Part shown: piece by piece, positions 10,281 to 21,929 of the stretch
How positions within the stretch are numbered: the stretch's first letter is position 1
How the letters are laid out: each line of letters opens with the position of its first letter
Source of the DNA: Conoideocrella luteorostrata
Taxonomy: Eukaryota; Ascomycota; Sordariomycetes; Hypocreales; Clavicipitaceae
Length of the DNA: 64,000 bases
Reading direction: 5' to 3'
NCBI GenBank assembly: GCA_032433595.1
Contig: JASWJB010000164.1
Location: 29,502 to 93,501, forward strand
Notes under the pieces: model-generated
What the model was told of the DNA's origin: nothing
Databases searched by the model: none
What the model saw: only the letters and a program-made list of their open reading frames with translations
Translations under genes and position numbers: made by a program

Positions 10281-12146
10281 CTAAGCACTTACTTCCAATT
10301 TCTTGTCTAAGCCTCCCTCTGTAGTATTTTCCTCATCCTTCTTCTGCTGCTTCTGTTTTTGCTTCTGCTTCTGATTTTGCTTCTGCTTCTGCTTCTGCTT
10401 CTGCTTCTTCTGCGTCCCTTCCTCACCTTCTTCTGTGGCAGTGCCATCGTCAACGTCTGTGACAGAGTCTTCATCCTTCGTTTCTGCAGGCTCGGTCGAG
10501 GGAGCAGGTCCAGGTCCAGATTCAGCTTGAGCCCCAGCAGATCCAGCTTCAGCAGTAGTAGCAGTAGTAGCAGCAGTAGCAGCAGTAGCAGTAGGGACAG
10601 GAGGAGAGTGGTCTGCAGAACCAGCAGTTACCTGTTCTTCCTTCGCCACTGCATCGTGAGCAACCCCCTCGTCGTCTTTGATTTTCTTGGCGTGTTCGCT
10701 CTCCAGCTCCTGCTCTGCTTCTCTCTTGGTGCCCGCACCACTCTCAGTACTAGAAGTGCTGCTGGCATCATCGTCATCTTTGACCTTCCCATCCCCAACA
10801 CCGCCACTGCCACTCCCAGGCCCACTCTCTGCGTGCCGCTCGTCTTCGTGTTTTCGACCAACTGCCGCCTCGACATCAATGCCTTTCATCGAGACGCCGT
10901 CCTCCCCCATGTAGCTCGTCGTTGTGCCTTGGGGCCCCGTATCACCTACGCCGATTTCTTCGGGGCCCCGCGCATGAGGCGCCTCGTCCTCCTCGTCCTC
11001 CATGCTGTCCTTATCTTTATCGTCCTCACCCCCCGATGACTCCTGGTTACGCGCTAATTGGCTTACGGGCACGACGCCAGCACGCTGCTCCTGGCGAAGC
11101 AGCTCACCCTGCGTGACGCCCCTAGCAGATCCGTGCCCGGTAGATGGAATCCCATTCACACTGACAGAAACTGTTTCGACTCTGCCCATGCCATTCGGTC
11201 CGTCGATTGTCTCCGTGCCTTCACTGTGAATCTGAGCACCCGCCGCCGGCGCATCCCCCGCATCACTCCCATTCCCATTCCCCTCGGGGCTGCGTCTCGC
11301 CAACCACGGGATGGGTGTCAACAACGCTCCTCCAAGGGCCTCGTCGGTTCCCAATAATGCCGTAACCGTGGGGTTGCTCCATGTTACGCTCTCCGCGGGA
11401 TCCTTGGGCTCCTCGCCATTCAACTCCAGGCCTGACATGTCCGAAACGGCAGGCGGTAATGGGTACGTCCTCGCCCCAGAGGTGACCCGGACAACTCGGT
11501 CGACAGCATGCAAATACGGCGCCAGGGCTTTATAATGCGCTCTTGGACTCAATGTCAACTCGGCGAGGCGCTGGATTGTGTGTGGGGCATCGGTTCTGAA
11601 CGTGTCGAGGTGCTTCTTAATATCGGTCAACATGTCATCGATCTGTTTCGGCAGCTCGCCCGGCACGAGATCATGCGGCTCGGCTGGTCTCTCGGCCGGC
11701 GCGTTCTCCTTGTTTGCCTCCTGCGAGGAAGGGTGTTCCAAGGGCGACGAGGGCAGCGGGGAGGAGATTAGTCGACCCTCAATTGTTGGCGCTGGCGGCG
11801 GCGGCGGCGGCGGCAAGTTTGGGATCGGGAATACATTGTGCGCAGTCTAAGGGCGATATATCAGATTAGTCCGACCCCTGCCCCTGATCAACTTCCCCTT
11901 CCCCTCGTCAAAATCAAGACCAACGTACCTCGTCTAGTCGTGCAATGATGTCGGCTCGCAGGTCCAGCCAGGTGCCTCTGAAGCGATTGTTAGCACTCGC
12001 GATGAGAAGGAAAACGAGAAGGAAAATGAGAAATCAAATCAAATCAAATCAGCAAGTCGCAGACACACAACACCATAAACGTACTCCTCTACTTCTCCTC
12101 CAGCTGCAATCTTCTCTAAAACTCCCTTTTCGCTATCCACCTCCAT
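10281..12146 (-). CDS. Protein phosphatase 4 core regulatory subunit R2 (PPP4R2/Psy4-like)
   Basis: PPP4R2-family proteins bind the catalytic subunit of protein phosphatase 4 and direct it to substrates in DNA-damage checkpoint recovery and other nuclear processes. I reconstruct three exons: 12146-12085, 11977-11929 and 11846-10281, giving 558 residues. The start MEVDSEKGVLEKIAAGGEVE precedes a GTACGT donor. The second exon encodes TWLDLRADIIARLDE, matching the helical start of the family domain, which continues to about residue 190 (HLDTFRTDAPHTIQRLAEL, then PRAHYKALAPYLHAVDRVV). The remaining two thirds is acidic, Ser/Thr/Glu-rich and disordered, ending in a Lys-Gln repeat. The stop lies within a GTAAGT donor-like sequence, so an extra 3' exon is possible. 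The promoter must lie in the 420 bp before the ATG, just past the SPRY gene's stop codon. Confidence 0.85.
10340..10411 (-). repeat. Coding hexanucleotide repeat (Lys-Gln)n
   Basis: On the plus strand this reads as repeated CTTCTG units. In the minus-strand protein it encodes alternating Lys and Gln near the C-terminus of the PPP4R2 homologue. Such repeats change copy number easily, so length may vary between strains. Confidence 0.85.
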
Positions 12147-12567
12147 GGCAAAGAACGTTGTGCGCGTATGGTTCCAACAAGGTGAAGCTTGATGAGGATG
12201 TCGTGTTGGGCTCGTGCGACACCAAATGATCGACCGATCCAGCTAGGCCAGCCAGGCCACCAAGTGGGTTGCATTAAAGCGGGGACCCGTGACGGTGGCT
12301 AGATGCATAAACCCCATCGGTTTGCACGAGCTGCACGAGCAACTGGAAGCGAATCGCCAGGGATGACTTGGCCAAACATGTCTTCATATTTGAGTTCATC
12401 TTTTATGGCCCAAGAAGATAGGCGTAAATACTACAACCACACGCATAAAAAATGAAAGGAAAAATTAAAAGACAAAAAAAACCCCCCCTATGCATATCTA
12501 TCCCACGATCCCCTAGCCTAAGTGCCCAATCCCCGTGTCCATAAATGTTTGTAGCCAAACTTAGGTT
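12147..12567. other. PPP4R2 promoter / SPRY gene 3' UTR
   Basis: This short spacer lies between two genes on the minus strand. It includes A-rich and C-rich runs near 12465-12490. No additional gene is visible. Confidence 0.5.
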
Positions 12568-13749
12568 CTACAATGGCCGGTGCTTCCACTTTGCCGGGTC
12601 AAAAATTACTTCAAACTCAACACCATCGAACGATCCAATGGCACAACTCAGATCGTGGAAACCTTCCAGTCCTGTCACCGGCAAATCCTGCTCGGCGTCA
12701 GTCTCTTCGTGCAAATTCCACCCTCCAGTCTGAACTCCGTCTCTGGTGAAGAATATGGACACCTCTGGTCTTGCTGTCCCGGTGGGACTGAGCGTCATGC
12801 CAATTCCCAAAGTCTCGCCTTTCTTGAATGAGTACGTGAAGTCCTTACCGCCCCAGCGATCGTTGATGTATTTGTGTCCGTCGTCACCGTGAACACCTAA
12901 ACTGCCGCGGTGCCAGCCAGGAAGACGGAACGACGGGTAGGGGAGCCCGGTGAATCCTATCGCCACGAAGTTGTTTCGGCTTCTGGAAAGAATCTTGACT
13001 TCATAGTAAATGGTCTTGGCATGATTAAACTTGGTAGGGTCATGGTCATTCACCAGATATAAGGGCGGATAGCCAATGATACACCTGTCGGGTGAGTTCT
13101 TTGCCGTTGAGACCTCCCAGTGCCCAGGGCCCAGCCAATTCAGACTGCCATTGAAGCCGACCGGTTCCATGAGACGGATGTTGTTTGCATGAAGAGCTGT
13201 TTTTGCTGCGGCGTCGAGTACCATGGGCTGAGTGAGGGGATACTGGCGACACCAGTCCTCGCCAGCTTCGGCCTCCTCCTCGGTAGCATTGTTCGCCGGC
13301 GAAGAGTCATACCCACTGAAAATGGCAGGGGGAGGCGGGAACAGCGAAGTATCAGGAACAGCAGCCTCCCAGTCATGGCCGACCGGCTTCTGTGACGACG
13401 GAGGTGCTTCGGGAGGCGGAACCGCCCAGTCTTGATGCGGCGCGGGTGGCCCTGCCGGTGGTGCATACTGTCCTTGATGGCTCAGAGGCGGCCCCGTTGG
13501 AGGCGCGTATTGGTTTTGCTGGTGAAATGGCGGAGGATGTTGCGGTGCATATTCATTCTGGCGATGAATGGCTGGCGGCCCAGCGGACGCAGCGTAATTC
13601 GGCTGCTCATATGAAGGAACTGACGATGATCCCGCAGCGCCGGATGGATTATAAGCAGTCGAGTTCTTCATATCCTGCTGGTTCTGTTGCTGCTGAACCG
13701 GCCTCGGCGCCGGATCATCGTTCTTTTCATTTTTACCTCTGAAACACAT
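12568..13749 (-). CDS. SPRY-domain protein with proline/glutamine-rich N-terminus
   Basis: This is a single-exon gene of 393 codons. Residues 1-150 are Pro/Gln/Tyr-rich with repeated APPAGPP-like units and are probably disordered; the protein begins MCFRGKN. Residues about 225-385 form a SPRY domain: IYYEVKILSRSRNNFVAIGF, then LPGWHRGSLGVHGDDGH, then GETLGIGMTL and the closing FEVIFDP. SPRY domains are protein-binding beta-sandwiches. In fungi some (Ssh4/Ear1) are adaptors for the ubiquitin ligase Rsp5, but those have a membrane segment and this protein has none, so I do not transfer that function. A GGTAAA sequence after codon 5 looks donor-like, but no following splice is needed. Confidence 0.85.
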   Translation of the reverse strand: MCFRGKNEKNDDPAPRPVQQQQNQQDMKNSTAYNPSGAAGSSSVPSYEQPNYAASAGPPAIHRQNEYAPQHPPPFHQQNQYAPPTGPPLSHQGQYAPPAGPPAPHQDWAVPPPEAPPSSQKPVGHDWEAAVPDTSLFPPPPAIFSGYDSSPANNATEEEAEAGEDWCRQYPLTQPMVLDAAAKTALHANNIRLMEPVGFNGSLNWLGPGHWEVSTAKNSPDRCIIGYPPLYLVNDHDPTKFNHAKTIYYEVKILSRSRNNFVAIGFTGLPYPSFRLPGWHRGSLGVHGDDGHKYINDRWGGKDFTYSFKKGETLGIGMTLSPTGTARPEVSIFFTRDGVQTGGWNLHEETDAEQDLPVTGLEGFHDLSCAIGSFDGVEFEVIFDPAKWKHRPL

Positions 13750-15036
13750 TGTCTTTTATCAGCACTGTTTGTGGCCGGCCTGCTCTACCCACTCTGTCTT
13801 GCTCGAGGCGTGCCGTTGTCAGACAGTACCTTTCTTCCTGTTTCGTGTTGTCCTCGAGGTTGCTTACTCTCTAAAAGAGCGAACGGTGGTGTATTGTAGG
13901 AAAAGAAAAAAGATTGGTGCATTGAAGGAAGAGAAACGGTGCCTGGGATTCTAGAAGCGCCGGGGTCAGGTCTTTCCAGATACTAGATCAGATGATGGAT
14001 TCACTGCACGGAGGCGTGACTGTACGCCAAAGGCAAAGTCTCGTTAGCACCGTGGCTGTGTATCATACACACATGGCTACCTACTCCATACATGTGCTGC
14101 AAGACTCAACTCTGTATTCCGTACTAGTAAGTGAGGAATCGTAGAACACGGAAACGTGGAAAGTGGAGCGTGGAGTGTTCACAGTGAACGCACCAGGGTG
14201 GGCTGGCTGGGCTTGGGAACTAAAACAAACAGCGCCACACCAATGGCAAAATCGGGTGGCTACAGGGGGTGGGGCAGGCACTCCGGACGTGGCCCAACAA
14301 GGCTGCTTCTTTGCCTGCTTCTTTGTCACCCAGTCACCTTCTTTATCACTTTCTGTGTCAATGAGCTCGTCCTTGCTGGGACGGAAGTAAAAATATTGGT
14401 ATCATGTCAGACATCATCTGACCCAGATTATCTTCCGGGACCTTCAATTCGTATAATATACTACTTACTTATGAGGCATGTTGGATAGGAGTCGGCAATT
14501 GACACAGACAGCACATGGTCAAGTCAATACGTGTGCGGCCACAGTCGGCTGTGCTGCGCAGTGCAGTGCGGCGAGCTGACGACGCCGGCGGCCTCTCCGA
14601 AAATCAACACTGCCAAGACATGGGCATGGCACAGTTCGCCCCAGAATAATACTAACAGATTCACTTTCACTTGAATGTTCAGTAATCCAGATGAGTGTTT
14701 GTTAAGAGGCTGTCTTTGCTGCCTATCATGCCGTAATTAAAAAATTCCAACCTGCATGCTCACACATCACATTAACAGGCACATGTGGGGGCCATTGTTC
14801 ACTGGATCATGCTTCCAAATAATGCATACGTTTGTTATTTGTGTATATATCAATCTGTTCTCCGCGTCTTTGTAAATTCAGATAATCTTCTGCTCCAGGG
14901 CTGTTCTCTGATCTACAACAAGTGTTGCCGATTACAAGCCCATTTCCGGCAAAGACCCCAGCCCATTTTCCTAAACTGCAAGGAGTCAACATTGGGCAAT
15001 TAGCTCGACCAGTAGGTGTCCTTGTTCTCTCTATGC
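13750..15036. other. Intergenic between SPRY and CAX genes
   Basis: The region is 1.29 kb and holds the SPRY gene promoter and the CAX 3' UTR. No frame here shows a family motif or codon pattern I would defend. A CAGTGCAGTGCGGCG-like GC-rich patch occurs near 14555. Confidence 0.5.
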
Positions 15037-17682
15037 TCAATGGCCCCAATGGTTGGCCTCCTGGTCGTCGGGGAAGAAGAAGGCCACGACAGCAATGATG
15101 ATATAGACGGCACACAAAAGCGCGCCTTCCAGATAGTTGCTGCGCCCATCCAAGACCAAGAAGTTGACAATAAAGGCTGAAACGAAGAGGCAAACTGTTT
15201 CAAACAATGTAAAGTACAGCGTCATCTCCTTGCCCATAATCCACCCTAGAATAACGACCAATGGCGTAACAAAAAGGGCAATCTGGATGGAACTGCCCAC
15301 AGCAACACCAATGGCCAAGTCCATCTTGTTCTTCATGGCAACCGTAACAGCCGTGACATGCTCGGCTGCATTGCCAACTATGGGGAGAATAATGAGACCA
15401 ATAAAGATCTCTCCGAGACCCGAGGTTTGCGTAACTTCTTTGATAGAGCCGACGAGGAACTCAGCACATACAGCAACCAATCCAGTGGTTACAAGAAGTA
15501 GAATGATAGCGGCTGTACGTGTCAAATGCCCATCATCATCCTCTCCGGGATTGTTTATAGCAGTGGCAGCTGTGTTGTGGGACGGGAGCGGGATCTGCGC
15601 TGGAAACATGGCTCCGGGAGAGCGATTCAGCTGCTGCTGGCCGAGCCTGTCAGGCAAAGAGTTGGTGCGACGGATACCGTATCGTACTCGAGGCACTGGC
15701 CCTGTTGGGGTAGGCGGCGCCGCAGCAGCAGCGTTTGGCTTTTGCGCAAACACGGCCGGAGCCAAAGTCTTAACCACAGAAATGGATCGAAGCGTAGTTG
15801 CTAGCGGTCGTTTAGGAGTGCCAGACTCATTCCCACTTTCACCAGCGGCGGCAGTGGCAGAAGTTACAGGAGTAGAGGGAATGGCAAAGTCGACGCGTCG
15901 GGGGCCAGAAGATTCGCCACAAGACTGAGTTATACTTGCCATCTCCATATCTGCGGTTTGCTGAATGTTTGTCTTGTCGTGGTGGGCTCTCTTCTTGTGC
16001 TTGCGACGAGAATGTCGACGCTTTCTATGCTTAGAGCGGCGACTGATATGCTCGTCGTCTGTGGATTCCGCATCATCCTTCGAGGGCATACGGGGAAAGT
16101 ATTGATGTTTTCGTGACGATGATGCTTCTGATATCACCTCCTCATTTGGACTAGGATTTCTCGTTCCAGAAACAACAGATCCATTCCGCGTCGTCTTTGC
16201 CTCGTTTGTATCTATTGAAAAAGATGACTTTCGTCGTCGACCACCACGTAGAACCTTCTTCATCTTACGACCAATTGTGTCACGAGAACGACTTGATGAA
16301 TCGGAGTCCGAGCTGGATGATGATGAATCATCTGAACTGCTGGAGGTGTCCAGCCATGCCGCAGCCGGGCCGGGTGTCGATTCGGCGTCCACGATATGCT
16401 GCGGCGTAGACTCATACATGTATGCATGGGACTTGAGCTGGAACAGGAGATAAATGATGTACACGAGCAGCAGAATCTAGAAGCAGGGTATATCAGTACA
16501 GGTGAAAGTATTAGAGCGGAATGCACAAGGCTGTGCTCACCACACTGGTACCGCGGCTGATTTTAAGAGACTGTTCATCGGCGCGAGCGGAGTCCTTGAA
16601 TGACGCATGAAATGCGGTCTGCCAAATTTGTTAGCACTTTGAAGGCGAAATGAACTCTCTGGTGAGAGTGACGTCTGATGGCTTACTGGGAGTACCAAGC
16701 TGATGACACTAAGACTGAGTAGACAGGCACTCATCTGTGTAACGGTGCTGTTATATATCTGCAACGAATTTTGTCAGACGCGAAGCTAGTAAACAAAAAA
16801 AAATTAACGGATGCGTGGGAGAGCACATACCTGTTCTCGAAATCTAAGTCCACCCAAGAAGAAGCCCATGCCCAAGATGAGCAGCAAGTTCGCCAAAATG
16901 GAACCGAGAAGAGATGCCTGCACAATTCGGATCTCATTTTTGACCAAAGCAATGATGAAGATGATGAGCTCCACGGCGTTGCCAAACGTCACATTGAGCA
17001 AGGCACCGAGAGAATCACCCATCTTACTGGCAACAGATTCAGTAGCATGGCTCAGCAATCCGGCTAGAGGTATGACGGCAATACAATTCATGGCAAAGAC
17101 AATTCCACCATTTATGTCACCGATACCGGCAACAATAATTCCAATTGGCACAAATATCAGAAGGACGTTAAGCCAGCTATGGGTGGCAACGAGCCAAAAG
17201 GACCTACGAAGCTCCTCCATAAAGGTTCGTTTCCTCCTGCTAGGGCCGCCATCGTGGCCGCCGTCAGCATTGCCAGAAATAGAGGAAGAAATGTTCTTGT
17301 TTGCTGAGTCCGAGTCGAGACGACCCTCTTTGGGCTCTATGACAGACCCCTGCCCCTCATCTTTCGAAGATATAACAGGCACAGTATGCCCAGAAAGGGA
17401 GCTGGAGGACCCGAGATCCGGCTTGGCAGGCTTGGCTTTTTCGTCAAAGGCGATGAAGCTCCCGGGGTCGTGCAGGGGGCTGCCATTGCTGTTGTTGGAT
17501 GTGAACGGCGCAATTGGAGAATCGCCAGTATTGGCAGTGGACGACGAGTCACTCAGGGGAACTGTGCTGTTCCGATTGGTAGATGGTCGAGTTGACAAAT
17601 CATCAAACACTCCATGGGCTTTGGATATTGCACCAGGGCGTTTGCTGTCTATATCGGGAGGGTCAGAAGAAGTTTGTTTCAT
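15037..17682 (-). CDS. CAX-family Ca2+/H+ exchanger (vacuolar) with long central loop
   Basis: CAX exchangers load the vacuole with calcium using the proton gradient. I reconstruct four exons: 17682-16831, 16758-16687, 16618-16541 and 16476-15037, all phase 0, totalling 813 residues. The start MKQTSSDPPD is the first ATG of an open frame. Residues 1-160 are a polar Ser-rich tail. Membrane segments then begin (SWLNVLLIFVPIGIIVAGI), with the first CAX repeat motif GNAVELIIFIIAL at about 234. The second repeat motif, GNAAEHVTAVTVAMK, is at about 702. Both glutamates expected to coordinate the cation are present. The loop between repeats, about 350-650, is nearly 300 residues of Ser runs, Lys/Arg clusters (RRSKHRKRRHSRRKHKKR) and polyalanine, far longer than the acidic loop of yeast Vcx1. 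Downstream helices run to a short hydrophilic end, NHWGH. Confidence 0.92.
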
Positions 17683-18690
17683 CGAACAGGTTTTACGAGC
17701 ACGACGACCGCGCCGAGAGTGTAGGCTGCTGGATCGAAAGAAGCAAGCAGCGACGTAGATAAAGCACAAAGGTGAGCGAACTTGGGCGTGTTTGGCGTTT
17801 GCAGCGAAATTGGGAAGGAATCGGACCTGAGAACGTTGAAGAAGGACAAAGGAGGATGAAAGGGTATGTTCAATGGCAGTAAAGGAGGGCGGCCTGGGCA
17901 AGCGTCGTTTATGAGCATTTCGGATCTCGAGACCGGGGGAGAGAGGGAATGAGCTAGGGGGGGGGTGTGGCGTTGAGTGAATGTAGCTAACTACAAGAAA
18001 GGCGCGCTACGGAGTATTGCTGGGAAAGATAGATCCAAGGAAAGAGCATCTCAATTCTAGGCATCTGAGCACCGCACTACGGAGTACCAGGCACGGAGCA
18101 CTTAGCATTCAACAAACCAGGGCATGCGCCTGGACTGGTTGAACTGGCTCCTTCTGCATTGGTGCAGTGCAGCCAATAAGCTTAAGATAGATTAGAGTGG
18201 GCTCTTACGCCGCCGGCCTTGGAATCTGGCCACGAACCAAGCGCAGGCACACTAGGTCAGGCTGCAATTGTGGATCGTGATGATGTAGTAGCGCATCACT
18301 GGTGTGGCGATTCGGGACGTGCGTGTGCAGAGTAGAATACGTGACTGTGACTGAGTGGCTGAACAGGTTATGAGGTGATTGGTTGGTCGGGGAAGGGGCA
18401 GGAGACGAGTGTGCCAGCGGTGCTTGTCTTCGATGAACCGAGTCCTTGATTTCCTTCCTTTGACTGACTGTCTTGGTTATGTCTGTGGTTGTGTCTGCCC
18501 TCGTTCCACACTTGGATCAGTGAATCAAGAGACTCATCAGCAGGACGACTGCGCGTCCAGTTTGGATGCATAATTCACGGAGAGGGTCAGCAGCAGTTAC
18601 TGCTCTTTACGGAATGAGAGGAGAGGAGAGATAGCGCACTCTCATTACGCCAGCTTGGGAAGCAGGACGCCTCAATGCATTCAATGCTCT

Positions 18691-18718
18691 GTACTCCGTA
18701 CGCAGTACTCCGTACGCA
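18691..18718 (+). repeat. Tandem 14-bp duplication containing TACTCCGTAC
   Basis: GTACTCCGTACGCA occurs twice head to tail, with no spacer. It is one of the clustered sites of the dispersed TACTCCG motif. Confidence 0.85.
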
Positions 18719-20506
18719 CGAGTAACTTTGCCAGGTCCTTCGGGTGGCGCATGTGCGAAACTTACTAGTGCAATCAATGCCTCACATCCGGTTGGTAGTT
18801 GGCCGGCGCCGGGCCAGCCGAACTGGGGTAATATACGGAGTATTCGATTCGATATTCGATATTGGACGGGCAAATGCTTCCTGTAAGCCAGTGCTGTGGA
18901 CACCTTAATGTCCCTGGCCCGCGAGGACAGACATGCAAGTTTGTGCTCAATCGTCCCCGTCTTGGCGACTCATCCTCTTTCTTCTCTTTGTCTCCCTCAT
19001 ACAACAATATCGAATTCCGTGCCGTCTCCTCCCTTTCTACCGCTCCTTGATGAGTAGCTTTGAGACAGCGCTAGGATCATCTTTCTCCCATCTTCAAGCG
19101 GCACATCAAACATTTATCGAGCCCATCTCGGCAGCTGCGTGCCGTGACCAGAGAACCCCGCACCCATAGATTCCCGGTTTCTGTATCATCGACTCCATAC
19201 TGTACGATAGTGACGGTGTCACCAAGCACATCGTGCCGGTCCCAGGCATGGATAGCCCACACCATGGCAACCCCCCCTTCGCACTGCCTCTTTTTTTATG
19301 GACGGAGACATACATTGTCACCGCCGCGAATCTGCATTCCTGCATTGCTTATCTTCACCTCTTCCTCAACACGTCGTTTTCTAGATGCAGCGGAGGGTTT
19401 CGGGGTAAGCCTGCTGGCCTGCATCACTACTCCATACTTGCAACCGTCATCGTACATCTGCAGCCACCCGACTCGACGCGAAACCCATGGATCGAACTGC
19501 CATTTACTAGGTACCAGTTTGACTCTAATCTTCTGGATAGCTCACGTGTGTTGTTTGTACAGTGAAATGCTTAATAAAGTAACATAGCAGGGGCAACCAC
19601 CCGCAGCTAGGCGGATGGCGCCTCTATCCAATGGCACATGTAGCTACTCCGTACAGTACCAGTACCTACTCACTCGGGCGGCCATGCTTATTCCCGGAAT
19701 TGAAAACGTTCGCCTCTGGTTTCGCGGCTTGCAGATGTGGTGTATCCATGCTGTGGCTGAGCTGACAAAGTCCACCTGCGACCGGCCGATAGCCTATCAT
19801 CAACCTAACACTCACAGCAGGCAGCCAGGGGTGCCAATTATCCATCGACACCACCAGAATAAATACGATCTCTGCAACAGCTAGTCACTGGGCTGTAGGT
19901 AAGGCTGTTTTGAACAGCTGGCAGCCGCAACACAATGAGACAGAGAGCTCGCTTCCGAGAAAGCTTGTATGCAGCCATGTCTTGGAATTTGCCCACGACC
20001 TGGAATGGAGCTGGGCACATTGAGCAAGCGCCGCAGCGTCATGCATCGTGTTGAAAACGCAGCGAATTACGGGAACCTTCCCGTTCGAGGACTTGCGGGA
20101 AACCAGGATCTGCACCCGCGTACTCCGTATGTGTGCTTAATGAAATGCCCCTTATCGAGTGACAAGTTCCCCAGATCGAGATGGCGCACAAGCCGTTGCC
20201 TGTTTGCTTCATCGCCCTACGCGGAGCAAACTCTAACTACGTGAGTACCTTCCTTAGCGCAGTAGCCCAATCGGAAAGCATGTCGATCGGGAAAAAGGTC
20301 ACACGTCACATGGACAACTTGCGAATTTATGATTTACGCCAGCGTGCGTAGTAACTGCACATAAACTGCTCTCCGCCCAAGTAAATGTAGTGAACAATGA
20401 ATTGCGTCATCCCTCGCACCAAGTTGTCACGCACGCATGCATGTACGCAAATACAACTCCGTAACCACATAGTGAGCTGAAGACTGTGGTAACTTTGCTC
20501 GCTACC

Positions 20507-20532
20507 ATCAATCAATCAATCAATCAATCAAT
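20507..20532 (+). repeat. (ATCA)n microsatellite
   Basis: More than six uninterrupted tetranucleotide units are visible, followed by related ATCC units. Confidence 0.9.
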
Positions 20533-21335
20533 CCATCCACCCATCCCCTCCTCGCTCGCTCGCCCAACTCTAAATTGTCTTTGGAGCCCTACCATGCCGA
20601 GACACGCTACCGAATAGAGAATCAAAGTCTCACAACCTGCCCCTTCCTCACCTGCCGCTTTTCCGAATATACATGCTTTTAGTCGGCATGGGACAGGGTA
20701 TGTTCAGACAATGGGGCCGACCAAGCATGGTGCTGGTCAAACTCGTCATTAGGTACTGCGTGCGTGGTGTACTCCGTACCGCGAATCTCTTCGAAGGTGC
20801 ATTCGCGAAGTGAGGGCGGGGTGAATCAATGTCGCACGAAACGCATTGCAACCTCGCCAGCGAGGTCTTTATGCAAGCAAGTGCTAACTAGTATTTAGAG
20901 AGATAACTAGTAACTAGCTAATTAGCTAACTACTCCCGTACGTTCGGATCTACTGCGTATTCAATCCGCCACTGTGCGCGACGCAACGTGACGCGACACA
21001 GCACGAGGCATGACTGTACGAGTTATGGATGCACCCATCTTTCCCCAAGTTCTTTGTTCAACCGCAGTCATCACTTTGCAGAGCATCATACTAGTCTCAT
21101 TCCTTCACAATAATTCTTATTCAATATGTAGTTCAACATCTCTTACTTAGCATCAATCGACGCTCCGTCTTAAAGAACAAGCGCCGTGAACTGCTCGCTT
21201 CAGCAATGCCTCTAAATACACATTTCAAAACAAGGATGCCACACGCCAGACATTTCTCCATCAAACAATCGCCAGCCCTTCTCTGGAAAGAAACTTGAGC
21301 ATCCCCCCGTATGTGGCCTCAGCCGTGATCGTCCA

Positions 21336-21394
21336 ACTCCCTCCCTCTATCTCTCTCTCCCTCTCTCTCTCTCTCCCCTTCTCTCTTTCTCTCT
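21336..21394 (+). repeat. CT-rich microsatellite downstream of kin4
   Basis: The tract is almost pure pyrimidine with runs of CT dinucleotides. It lies about 540 bp past the kin4 stop codon. On the minus strand it reads GA and may be transcribed at the end of that gene. Confidence 0.85.
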
Positions 21395-21929
21395 GTCATG
21401 GAGACATGAAGTGGGCATTACAATCGCGGTATCATTTTGACTCGGGCTGCAAAACAAAGGAGAGATGGAGGAAAATAGGAAAATTGAAAAGCCGAAACAG
21501 AAAACCAAACTGCAAAACCAAAACAACAAAGAGGTCAAATAACCTAAGCATTGGGAATATAACCATGTCACGTGTAATCTCCTCCCAACGTCATGGGGGT
21601 TAGGAAAAAGTAACAACGGCCGTGACGAGTTGAAAACATTCTTTCGAAACATGATGAAATCAAAACCATTCTTTGAGTGTATTGAGTACAGTATGACGGC
21701 AAAACGTCGCAATTTGTTTGGTGGCAGCAAGAGGTGTCGTATACCTTTTGCTGAGGGCTGGCTGCACTTCCGTGCGAGATATGATTGATAATGGGTATTA
21801 AGCCACCTTAAACAGAGGGTACACAACGGTAATTCGTATTTGGCCGCATTAAGCAGTGATGTCTTTCTCGTCCCGAAACAAAACTCGAAATCCAAAGGGG
21901 AAACGCAATATTTTCGACTTCTCTGCTCA

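Larger units (their letters stand above)
17683..21929. other. Intergenic, CAX promoter side to KIN4 3' side
   Basis: The region is 4.2 kb with no credible coding frame; the longest, 147 codons near 19144, has no motif. It contains eight exact TACTCCGTA-type motifs (around 18008, 18078, 18692, 18706, 18834, 19645, 20121 and 20770), an AATC-type microsatellite at 20507-20532, and a CT tract at 21336-21394. A GATATTCGAT-like patch lies near 18845. Confidence 0.5.

Noticed and set aside
10359..11039. 226-codon plus-strand frame opposite PPP4R2
   Set aside because: It is the antisense reading of the repeat-rich PPP4R2 coding region (Leu and Ser runs) and has no independent support.
15137..15928. 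263-codon plus-strand frame opposite the CAX gene
   Set aside because: It is the antisense shadow of the last CAX exon, whose minus-strand frame contains the GNAAE motif and membrane segments.
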